From contig JAFPVC010000006.1 of assembly GCA_017413085.1 (NCBI GenBank), forward strand, positions 57,113-121,112: a stretch of DNA of 64,000 bases, read 5' to 3'. A program made the translations under genes and the position numbers. Source of the stretch: Prevotella sp. Lineage in GTDB: Bacteria; Bacteroidota; Bacteroidia; Bacteroidales; Bacteroidaceae. The number at the start of each line of letters is the position of its first letter. Position 1 is the stretch's first letter. The notes beneath the pieces are model-generated. The model saw only the letters and a list, made by a program, of their open reading frames with translations, was not told the origin of the DNA and searched no databases. Positions 43,054-54,000 of this stretch are shown in pieces.

Positions 43054-43115
43054 TAAGCAATTAAGCAACAGATATAGGCATCCATAATACGTGAATGCTT
43101 AAAGATATTACATTA

Positions 43116-43146
43116 AGCCCGGTGGGGTTCGACTCCCCACCGGGCT
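43116..43146 (+). other. tRNA-like minihelix (acceptor plus T-arm) without a tRNA body
   Basis: AGCCCGGTGGGG pairs perfectly with CCCCACCGGGCT (12 bp) around the 7-nt loop TTCGACT, which fits the T-loop consensus TTCRANN. Twelve base pairs equal a 7-bp acceptor stem stacked on a 5-bp T stem. The D and anticodon arms are absent. GCTA follows where a tRNA would have discriminator base plus CCA. No T-run follows on either side, so it is not a standard intrinsic terminator. It lies 47 nt before the HEPN gene. Confidence 0.75.
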
Positions 43147-43193
43147 GCTAAGGAAAAGCAAGTAAAGGCCCGGGGCCAAAAACAGGAACAGGT

Positions 43194-43634
43194 ATGGAAC
43201 TGCAACATGATATCCGTTGGATTCAACGCTACGCAAACTTTCACAAGGCATGTACGAGACTGCTTGAGGTGACAGAGAACGGCAAGGACATGAACGAAAT
43301 GTCGGAACTGGAATTGGAAGGACTTGTGCAGCGCTTTGAATATACCTTTGAACTGTCGTGGAAGGTGTTGCAGGATCTGCTGATATATAAAGGGTATGAG
43401 TTTATGCTCGGCCCTAACGGAACACTGAAAATGGCTTTCGAAGACGGACTGATATCCAATCACGATGGTTGGAGAAGAATGGCAAAATCACGTAACATAC
43501 TGAGCCACGTCTATGACGAGACGGAAGTATTGCCATTGGTCAGGATGATATACAGCGATTATGCTCCATTACTGAAACAGCTGGACGAAATATTGAATAA
43601 ACTATCCCAACATCAGGACTATCTACAACAATGA
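43194..43634 (+). CDS. HEPN toxin of a HEPN-MNT pair (HI0074 family nucleotidyltransferase substrate-binding protein)
   Basis: This is a 146-residue all-helical protein of the HI0074/HepT group. The HEPN RNase motif RxxxxH is present as Arg100-NILS-His105 in KSRNILSHVYDE. Upstream helices include VQRFEYTFELSWKVLQDLL, typical of the family. In characterised systems the HEPN protein is an RNase toxin (tRNA or mRNA targets are reported) and the MNT partner silences it by adding AMP groups to a Tyr near the motif; Tyr107 (HVYDE) is the likely site. Its stop overlaps the MNT start by 4 nt. The pair interrupts a fimbrial operon. Confidence 0.9.
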   Translation: MELQHDIRWIQRYANFHKACTRLLEVTENGKDMNEMSELELEGLVQRFEYTFELSWKVLQDLLIYKGYEFMLGPNGTLKMAFEDGLISNHDGWRRMAKSRNILSHVYDETEVLPLVRMIYSDYAPLLKQLDEILNKLSQHQDYLQQ

Positions 43635-43936
43635 AATACGGACTCAGTGACACGGTGATACGAGAACTTCAGAATGTGTTCCGCAGACATGCGAACATAG
43701 AGAAAGTCATGATTTTCGGCTCAAGGTCGAAAGGCAACTACCGTGAGGGTTCAGATATTGACCTCGCCTTGGTGGGAAAAGGAATAGACTACAATCAGCT
43801 GTTGGATATCTCTACTGAGATAGATGATCTGGAACTACTTTACTCTATCGACCTGATAGATTATCATGCTAAAGTTGGCACTCCGATAGGTGACCACATC
43901 GACAGAGTTGGACAGGTGTTCTACGAAGCAGCGTAA
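43631..43936 (+). CDS. MNT-family nucleotidyltransferase antitoxin
   Basis: This is a 101-residue minimal nucleotidyltransferase. The signature FGSRSKGNYREGSDIDLAL contains Gly30-Ser31 and the metal-binding Asp42 and Asp44; a further Asp lies in YSIDLIDYH. In HEPN-MNT toxin-antitoxin systems this enzyme AMPylates the HEPN toxin and thereby blocks its RNase activity. It overlaps the toxin gene by 4 nt. The next gene (a fimbrillin) starts 11 nt after its stop, so the pair is probably co-transcribed with fimbrial genes unless it has its own signals. Confidence 0.9.
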   Translation: MKYGLSDTVIRELQNVFRRHANIEKVMIFGSRSKGNYREGSDIDLALVGKGIDYNQLLDISTEIDDLELLYSIDLIDYHAKVGTPIGDHIDRVGQVFYEAA

Positions 43937-43947
43937 CAATAATAAAA

Positions 43948-44925
43948 ATGTTGAATAAACAAAACATAATAGGGTGCGCGACAGTCATGCTGCTGACAGC
44001 CGGACTGCTGGCAGCATGCTCTGGCGACGACATCACTGATAATGGTGGGGGCGGCGCAACGGAGATACGCCTTAATGCCGACTGCTGGCAGGTGATGAAG
44101 GGCACAAGGGCGGCAACCTTTGACAACGCCCAGCAACTGAAGGCAGAGACAGGAGGATTTATGTGCTGTGTGTATGACTACGGCACCACCACGCCATACT
44201 TCGACGCAGTCAGCGTGAGGTATGACAACGAGGAAGGCGCGTGGAAGTTCCAGGATGGTAAGCACTACTGGCCTGCAACGGGTGCGCTCGACTTCTTCGC
44301 CTATATGCCTGCCACCTTACCAAGCTATATCACGGATGTCAGCGGTGTGGCAGGACAGGTGACATACACATCGGGCAATCCGCAGTTCAAGTGCGTCTCA
44401 CTGCCGGTGACTAACGCCGGACAGGACGGCATCAAGGAGTTTATTTTTGCCATGGCTGCTAACCAGGACAAGGCACACCAGGGAGCCACAGGCGTGGCGC
44501 TGAACTTCGTGCACCCCTTCGCACGCATCAACCTGAAGCTCTCTGCCAATCAGGTAAAGGATGTCACCATCAACAGCATAACATTCAAGACGATAAAGAA
44601 CAACGGCACATATACCCACACCGCCACGCCGGATAGGTGGACACCTACGGGTGACGACACCAACCTTGTGGTGACGCTCAACCAAGAATACACCGCCACT
44701 GGAGCGGAGCAGGTGCTCTGCAGCCCCTGCCTCATGATACCACAGGACTGGACGGGCGAGATAGAGGTGAGCGCCACATGGAAGGAGTGGGGCGAGGACG
44801 TCAGCGAGACCCTCACCGCCTCAGTGCCTACGGCATGGCTGGCAGGTTACAGCTATGACTATGTGTTTACCATCAGTAAGTATGACCTTACGGTTGATGT
44901 GGAGAAATTCACAGAGCAGTGGTAG
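43948..44925 (+). CDS. Fimbrillin family lipoprotein (second, probably accessory subunit)
   Basis: This is a 325-residue lipoprotein with a lipobox in LLAACSGDD. It has the same two-domain fimbrillin plan as the first: DGKHYWPATGALDFFAYMPA, GVALNFVHPFARINLKLSAN and the end SYDYVFTISKYDLTVDVEKFTEQW. A conserved Arg-containing segment (MKGTRAATFDN) precedes the first domain. Its position after the main fimbrillin and before the giant protein suggests an accessory or tip-proximal subunit. It starts 11 nt after the MNT gene. Confidence 0.88.
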   Translation: MLNKQNIIGCATVMLLTAGLLAACSGDDITDNGGGGATEIRLNADCWQVMKGTRAATFDNAQQLKAETGGFMCCVYDYGTTTPYFDAVSVRYDNEEGAWKFQDGKHYWPATGALDFFAYMPATLPSYITDVSGVAGQVTYTSGNPQFKCVSLPVTNAGQDGIKEFIFAMAANQDKAHQGATGVALNFVHPFARINLKLSANQVKDVTINSITFKTIKNNGTYTHTATPDRWTPTGDDTNLVVTLNQEYTATGAEQVLCSPCLMIPQDWTGEIEVSATWKEWGEDVSETLTASVPTAWLAGYSYDYVFTISKYDLTVDVEKFTEQW

Positions 44926-44929
44926 GGAG

Positions 44930-45006
44930 TTAGGAATTAGGGAGTTGGGAATTAGGGAGTTGGGAATTAGGGAGTTGGGACTTAGGGAGTTAAGGAGTTA
45001 AGGAGT
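44930..45006 (+). repeat. GGGAGTTGGGAATTAG tandem array
   Basis: Three to four 16-nt units (two half-units of 8 nt, GGAGTTGG/GAATTAGG type) are followed by three 8-nt AGGAGTTA units. The array sits between the second fimbrillin gene and the giant gene. It contains AGGAG-like words, but not directly before the start codon. Confidence 0.9.
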
Positions 45007-45047
45007 TAGAAGGAGATTACCTTTTACTGGACTTTAAGCAAATACAG

Positions 45048-48000
45048 ATGACTATGGGAAATCTGAGACGACATATATATAAACTTTCCTTGTTCCTGCT
45101 GCTTGCGGCAGGAATGAACAATGCGTGGGCTGCCACGGTGACCTATCATATACTGACGCTGCCAATAAACAGCAGCAGCGAAATAAAGGCAGCCTACTAC
45201 GGAAAGCGTATGGAGGCGGTGAAGGTCAAAGCAGATGACGCCACACAGGTGATTCTGCCTAAACACTTCAAGAGTCCGCTGGCAAAGAACTTCAAGTACT
45301 ATGCCGCGGATGACGTTGAGCGCTTAGCCAATCCAGAGTTAATATATGATAACGGTAACACCAAATACTATCTGTATAACATAAAAGGCGAGACAACACC
45401 AGACGTTGCCACCGACGATGCCACTCCGATAGCAGAAAACACGGCAGTGACCAACGACTGTGACATCTACGTGACATACGAGTATGACGCTGACAACACC
45501 ATAGCCAAGCTCGACGGTTCGGTGAAATATAATATAGTGTTTAACAACGGTTTCCTCGCACTTAACCGAGGACGTAACAACCGTTTGTGTGTCATGCCTA
45601 AGGACCGCGTCACTGCAGAGCAACTGTGCAGTGATGACTTCGTGTATATAAATGTGGACGGTACTGGCATATCCCCATATTGGTCACATGGTGACAACAA
45701 GAACTCTCAGGCGGTCGTAGGCTCAAAGTTCCATTTCCTGTTCACATACAAGGGTGAGGACCCGTATAATGTGAGGATATGCACAGGCTATGACAAAGAC
45801 ACCTCTTACGTTGAGAAAAACAATGACAATGGTAAATTCGTAAACAAATACTATAAAGGCAGTGAACTCTTTGCCCAAAAAGATGCAGCCACTTTTTTTT
45901 CCAGTGACGTTCATGTGAGATATACAACGGTATATACCACTTCTACAGACGTAACATCAGAGAGCAGACCGGGTTATTACCATGCGTCAGGTGCACCGGT
46001 GTGGAACTCTGTCGCCCTGCTGAATAATGATGACAACAACGGTTTCGTGTATCTGGGTACCAGGCTGATGACCGATGCAAACAGTGGTAATATAGTAGAG
46101 CCAGAATATGATAAGAACAAAAAGAAATACAAGTATTACTATCTTAAATCTGTAAGTGTAAAAGATATCAATTTTCAGAAGGTACTGGTGGGTGCTAATG
46201 AAGCCGCATACACCACTGACGGGAAGATGTATAGGATAATGGATGTGGACTTCAATGTCACCACGCCATTCTCTAACAATGTCTCTGCTTCCAGGAAACT
46301 GAGCGAATATACCATGGACCACGAGGATATTGACGCTAAGTTCATTCCTGATGCGTTGAGACGTAAGTATTGCGACTTTACATATTTCTATAAGGACGCT
46401 GCCTATAGTCAGCAGATAACAAAGTTTACACAGGCTACAGGTAACCATGTATATGTGGGCTATGAGGTACATCCGTCAATACCGTTCAAGACCATAGCTC
46501 CGTCAGCACCATATAGCGATGCCACATGGTATGAGCTTACTGATAGTGCTGAGACTAACAACATGAAGATAACATGGGATGCTGTTGCCAGCCGCTTCCG
46601 TAACAACAGCCCTAATACCGTCTCTGACAAGCTGAGCGAGTTTGCCTTCATAGGCGACCCGTATGAGATGCAGGTGATACACCGTCAGCAGACGGAGACC
46701 GGTGGAGCCAAGAGTTACGTCGGCGGTGCCACGACGCTGGGCATCAGTGCGGCTGACGGTGCCGACTATCACTGGGACATACCTGACGACGACGTGGAGG
46801 GCAGTATGCTGCTGCGTAAGTATGGCGGCACGGCGCAATGGTATTGGAACGTAGCGGCAGCAGACCAGGATGTGGAGTGCAGCACTGAGAATGCCACACG
46901 CATAAAGGTAAAGGCATTGCCCCCGCGTAAAATCACATATAAGGTGATAGACAAGACGGGACGCATAGCGGTGACAGCATCTGCCAACCAGACTATCTTC
47001 TCGCCGCTGTCTGTAAGCTCTATCCCAAGCATCATTGCCAGTCCGTTCCTCAGGGGAGAGACAGTTTCGTTCTATGGCTCGTATGATAACGGCGAAGGAC
47101 CTGAGACAGGTACAAACCGCAGGCACCTCAGTGTGCCTGTTACCGAGACACCGAGTGTGGATGCCACTATATATGTAAGCTACACCACGACAGACCTTGC
47201 CACAAAGCCTGTGAAGCTGAGCGAGAACCAGGAGTTTAACGTAAGGCTCAACGGTGAGTATATATACTGTGTGACAACGGCAGGCAAGACCGTCATAAAG
47301 TCAACGCCAACACCATCGGCTAACGACCTGAAGTCTGAAGCTTTCCTGTGGAAACTGAGATGCCGTGACCCGTACTGTATGATTATAGACAATCTCGGAG
47401 CAAGAGTTGACCACCAGGTTAATGACCAGACAGAGAGAGTCATAATATATGGTGATGACGGCACACCTGAAGAGGTGACGAGACAGAAAGGTGCATGGGT
47501 GGCAGACCCTACCATGCTTGCAGACCCGGCAAGCATCACCAACGGCATGCAGCTGCGCTTCTCCACCGACAGGTCAAAGGCGCTGCGTTTCATAGCTAAG
47601 GCTGGTCTGCGTGAGGGTGTCTATGAGGTGATGTTAGCCACGGGCAACGGCATAGATGCCAGCGAGACATATTATAATATAGGACGCACCACATCTGACG
47701 TGGTAAGTTTCTGTGAGAACAGTGACTATGTTCATGGCAGCCCGATTATTGCCTTCATGCTGGAACAGTCAACAGACTATGTGTACCACCTTATCGACAA
47801 AGGTCACAAGGAGTTGCTGACGGCAGAGAGTAAGAACCCTGAGCTCGTGTTGCCGGCAGAATATCAGAGTCCGCTGGTAGGTACATACCATTTCTATATA
47901 CTCGATGACTTCAATGTGGACGGTACAGACTATAACCTGAATCCATCGGCTAGAGAACTGTCAACCATCTATGACCTTGACGCGGTATATACCATTACGG

Positions 48001-51000
48001 AAGGAGACTATGCCGCAGCATGGTCAAGTGCCGGAGCACGCGCATTGACAGCCATAGAGTCAGACAAGATGAATGAAATGGCAAAGAGGCTGTCAGATGA
48101 GGGCGACTACTATTGCTTGGTAGGCGGTACCACATATTACCACATCAATGTGACAAAGCCTTTCTATAAGGATATATATGTAACATACGAGAAGAACAAT
48201 CTCGTTAAGTTCAATGACAACGGCAGTCCTTATCTGTTACGTTTCCTTGACCCATTCGTTGAGGGTTACTACCTGGAGGACGGCGCCGACAAGCTGACTG
48301 GTTCGAAGATACAGGCAGTATATCCATACTGTAACGGTGACGGCAGCATCAACATCTATGGCATGTCTATGAAGGAAGAGCAGATGGAGGCAGGTGCCAA
48401 CACGCGTCCACGATGGATATGGTTCTTCCAGAGCAGCAACGACGACCCTTATCACGTATCTATACGCTCAAAGAGCACCATATCATATAATAGTGTCAGC
48501 CATTATACATATCTGCAGACATACGCCGTACACTTCAACCAGGATACCGACAAACCTAACAAGCAGCGTGTGATTACCGGTGGTATGTTGCCGGGTATAG
48601 CATCAGTGGCGCCGACGGAGTATATGATACTGGGAACAGTGGGAAGATACAAGCTGCTTACCAGTAAGGCAGTGCCTGTTGACCTGGATGGTGATGAGAA
48701 CACCAACGGTCCTGGCGAGAACGAGAGACAGTATGTGACGACTTTAGAGCAGTACTGGAAGACATACAACATGCTGAAGCTCCATGTGCTGGGAATACCG
48801 GATTCAACCAACGCCTTCAGCGATGACGCGGCAACCTTCGTGGTACCTACTGAGGATGATCCGAAGACTACAGCAGACGAGAGCACCTACCGCCCAACGA
48901 TAGAGGCAAGGGACTGGCACAGCTATAATGCCGTTGCCAACGCTACACGCTGGAACGGATACAACAACGTATCAAGCGGCAAAGGTAAGAAGGTGGTGGA
49001 GAAAATAGAGCACTGGTTCCAGACCTTCAACATGGGTAACGGCACCTTTGATATAGAGAGTGCCGACATACCGCCTGTGCTTGTGCTCCTCGACCGTCAC
49101 GGCTGGGAGATAATGCGTAAGCCTCTGCCTACACATACCTATCCTTACGGTGAGGAACTTGACGAGCTGCGTAAGTATGACAGTCCGATGGTAGATAAGT
49201 ATTACTTCTACAACAACGCCACAAAGGCTTCAGGATGCCATAAGTTTACGCTCAGATTGCAAAACGGTGCGCTGAGAGACGAGATAAAAGTCAGCGGCAA
49301 GCCATATTCTTCATCATCACTGGCAGCGCTGCCGCCACTGACGGCCACGGGTGTGAAGGATGGTAACGGAGTATTCCAGGATATGTATGTGACATACACC
49401 GTGAAGGATGAGTATGAGAGCAGCTATGAGTATCACCTTGAGGTGGACGAGGCAAACCAGACCTTCACGGAGTCAGGTACGCCGATGCGCTTCCTCGTTT
49501 TGCAAAACGGCAGATTCCTGAGAGACAACCAGGGAGAGACTAACGATAAAGACTATAATAGTAAGCCTATCAGCGAGGCTTCTGATCCCACAGGTGGTAA
49601 TGTCTATGACATGATATTCCATCCGAATAAGGTGAAGGCGGCAGGCGTTTCTACAAATGTTGATGCCAACGATGACGGATATATAGACGACATAAACCTG
49701 TGGTATGTGGAGCCTAACCTTGACATTGACAAGGAGATGGGTATCCATTGGGCTACTGTCTCTGGTAACACCGGTGAGCCAAAGATGGAGTATGAGATGA
49801 AGAAGGACTATAAGGACAAGACGGGCTTTGATCCTTATAACCTGCAGTTCAGAAATGCCCAGAACGGCAAATACATGACAAGTCATATCACGACGACTGC
49901 TATTAACAGTGGCGCCATGAAGGGCGACTACTCTGGTGAAGGCGGTAACACCAGTATCACGCTGGAAGATAAGTTCACAGCCTATAACCCTGATGTTTAC
50001 AGAGACAGTGAGGGCTATGACCATACTAATCTGCAGATGAGTAACCAGACATTCATGGCTGTGATGGATGCCAATGGCAATATGCAGCTGATGCCGCGCT
50101 TTGACCACTCAGTGCGTGTCAATACCATAAAGGCTGAGCCGAGAGTCACCACGCTGGAAGCTCCTGTGGACCATGCCAAGGCTTCTACTGAGGACAATGC
50201 GTCGATGGGACCGCAGACCACGTTCCTCGTGCCGCCGCAGATATTCAGCTATCATATCATTGACAACGACGGCCGTGAGGCACTGCGATACAAGAGGGCA
50301 GGAGAGTTCTACCCATCAGTGCCAGACCCTGTCAAGAGTCCGCTGGCTAAGGACTTCACATATTTCAAGACATTTACCGACGGTGTGGTGTCTGATACCA
50401 TCAAGGGCTCGTTCGGCGGTTCAGGACTCAAAGCCGTGGACAAGGACAACGAGGTGTATGTACGCTACAGCTATGACGAGAGTTATGATGTAGAGCAAAA
50501 TAGAGTGCTGCAAGGCAGATGGCTGACGATGACTATCAATGGCAAGGATGTCAAGGCGAGCGGCAAAATTAATCCGAATGACGGTACAGGCGTGTCACTC
50601 CTGGAGGACACCAAGCCGGCTACGATAGACTCATCAGTGAAGGAATGGCAGTGGAAGTTCATATCTGCACCTACCGACACTGCATCGGCTTACTACAGGC
50701 CTGTTGATCCTTATGGCGTGCAGATATTCAACCGTATGGCAAACTATTCTTCAGGATTGGAAGAGCCTAACCCTATGGGCGTGGGCATCAAGGTGAATGG
50801 CGAAGACCGCTTCGCTATCCTGTCGCATCCTAATGGTGGCTATGCCCTGGCAGTGGCAGGTACAGAGTCATACGTATACTCGTTCCTTAATGCAGACGAT
50901 ATGACAAGTGCTGTGCCTGCGACGACAGCTGCGGAGCCAGGTTTTAACATCAATACCGGTGTGTTAACCGATGCCACAAGGATATATCTCTACGATGACG

Positions 51001-54000
51001 TGACGCATAACTATATATATAATGTCATCACCAATGCAAACAAGTGGGCAGCCAGCACCAGTCAGAACGAGAATGAGGCAGAGTTGAACCATTTCGCCCC
51101 GACGCTGCCTGAAGACCTGAGGACACCACTGCTCAACATGGACGCATATAGCTACTATGGCAGTGTAAATAAAGACAACAAGGGAACAGTGGACACCAGC
51201 GACGACACCTATGAGGTGGTCAATGACACAAAGCTGACGACGCTGTACGGACTTTATGACGATACGCTATATGTACGCTATAATGACTATGATATAGTAA
51301 ACTGCAGCTACAGGGTGCCAAACAAGCGTAATGCCACTGGCGGTACTGTAGCCAGGGACCCTGACTCACATGACGTGGCATTTGATATCAGCGGAATACT
51401 GCCATACAACATTATATGGGAGACAGATAACATGATGAAGGCTGTGGATAATGATCCAAGCGATGACGTGGCGTACGACGGCATTGGCAATGATGCCAAT
51501 CATTTACTGTCTGGTCAGCCTGAGCACATGTGGTTGTTTGAGGGCAGCGACCCTTATGCCCTTAAGATTAAGCACAGGGCTTCTGGTAAGTATGCAGTGG
51601 GAACAGGCGCGCTGAGCGCTACTGCCGACAATACGTTCATGATGCTGAATAAGGAGAACTATCCTTACGGCATACTGCAGATGACGGGCACTGACGACAA
51701 ACTGACCGGATACGGACAGACCACTACGACGGGAGACCCTGCGAAGTATATTATCTTCGGTTTGTCAACGCATAAGCTGATTTACCACCTTGTCATCAAC
51801 ACCACCAACGCCATAACGAAGATACCTTACCGTTCGGGAGGTCAGAGCACCTATCAGCTGAGCGGTGAGTGGACTGAGAGTGACGTGAAGAATATAAGCG
51901 GAAGCACACAGCGTGATCTGACATCTGTGAATACCGGCGAAGGCCCACACTATCCTGGTGAGAAGTATCAGATGGGTGAGACCATCAACGGACAGACATA
52001 CTGCTATGACGCTGGTGAGGTAAGTATAGGCGATGCTCTGAAACTGCCAGAGGTGTTCTATCGTCCTAACGTATCATACGACTTCTATATCGGTGGTATA
52101 TGGAATGCGTTTAATGATGAGACAAAGACAGCGGAAGTGCCAAACACCGTGCTGGACAACAAGTATAAGGGACTGATGCTTCCTAACCTGATGTCTGACG
52201 CTGACCTCATAGGTAAGACGGTGCTCATAAACGTAGTCTATTCCTTCAACAAGGAACTGGCTACCAACAACGGTCTTGACTTCGTGCATAGCACCGATGA
52301 GAACATGTGGTACACCTTTGAGACCAACAATGCAGGTACGCCGATGCTGGCACGCCATAACGTGAACAGCAGGTTGCAAACCATGTCAGGTCGTGAGTCT
52401 CACTATACAAACGACTACCTGTGGACACCGGTTGGCGACCCTTACGGCTTCAAGATGTATAACAGATATGCACTGAAGAACAACCAAGAGGCAGGATATG
52501 TGATGACCGCCACGGTCATAGATGAAGGTCCGTACGTAATGATAGGTGAGCCGGGCGTTACCGACAATCCTGATGCAGAGGGCAAGCTGCCTGTGGGCTA
52601 TGATATATTTGAGCTGTTGCCGGGCGACGTCGACGGTTACTTCCACGTACACCCAATGGTTAACAATGAGGGAACGCAGTATTTCGTCAAGAGAGACGAG
52701 ACTACCAACCTCGCTGTGCTCTCCACAACGCCGAGTGACTGGACCTTCGGTCTTGACCTGGCGCTGATGCAGCCATACTATGACCGTGCAGGCTATGTAG
52801 GCGGACTTACCCCTGAGGGCAAGGTAGCGTATGAGCAGGCATTGCAGGAGCCGAGGAATGTGATTATGGCATTGCAGAGTGTGGTATATTCTGATGAGAA
52901 CATCATACCGTTTGAGCCAGGCTACTACCGCATGCACTCACAGCCGGGCATAGCAGGCATATCACCAGTGCGCTATGCCAGCGGTTACCTGCACAAGACA
53001 GAGATGACCAACGGCATACCTATGCACTTCTACAGCAAGGCTGGCGTGGCTACCACGTTTGGAGAAAACGGACTGGAGGAAGGCTTCACCGTATCTCCTG
53101 CCACACGTGGTGACATACCAATACCAGAGATGGAGCAGGATCCGTCAACCATCTTCTACATAGCTCCAAGTAATGAGACAGGTAAATATACCTTAAGCAC
53201 CCAGGGACTCTATATGGCAGGAAGCAATGCCGACGGCTCGGGCTCAGCCAAGACGAGAAAAGCCATAATGGTAGAGGGTGAGGCCAACGCCACACCACTC
53301 GAGCTGATGGATATAGGTGGTGCCGTGCTGCTCATACATGGAGGAGGCTCAATGTTCACAAGGCAGTATCTCAATTTTGACCAGGTAGCAGACCTTAACG
53401 GCGACGGCGAGCCTGAAAAGTACGACTTGAAGTTCTACCACAACGTGCCTACCGACGACATAAAGTGGTGCTTGAAACCGGTAAAGGACGACGACGGACT
53501 CGTAGTGGCAACAAACAACGGCGGTGACGGACATTACTACACCACGTTCTGCGCACCGTTTGACGTGCTGCTGCCGGAGGACAATGGCAACACCACCTAT
53601 GGTGCCTATGTCTGCGCGGCATGGCAGGAAGAGGGTCTGGCTACAAGACAAGTACCTGCAAGCGGTACCTATGCGGCAGGCAAGTTCGTACCGGCAGGCT
53701 CTGCAGTGATAATCCGCACATCAGACAATACCGGCACCGTGACACTGTCACTGCCTACATCAGAACCATCAGCAACACCGCTGTCATGTGCCTTCACTGG
53801 TGCATACCTGGAGCAGCTGCTCAGCCTGGATGCCGCCAATGACGTCTATACACTCGGTCTGCCGTTTACCAGCCATGTGGAGAAAGATGCTGATTACGAT
53901 ACTACAGGCGATATAACAGCCCCTGTGCCAGAGCAGGCAGCGACGGGTGTAGGCTTCTATATCAACGCCACACCAAACAAGGAGGCGTCAGACATGCAGT

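Noticed and set aside
43116-43150. A complete tRNA gene at the T-loop hairpin
   Set aside because: The acceptor strands are joined directly to the T-arm; there is no room for D or anticodon arms, so it is not a functional tRNA gene.
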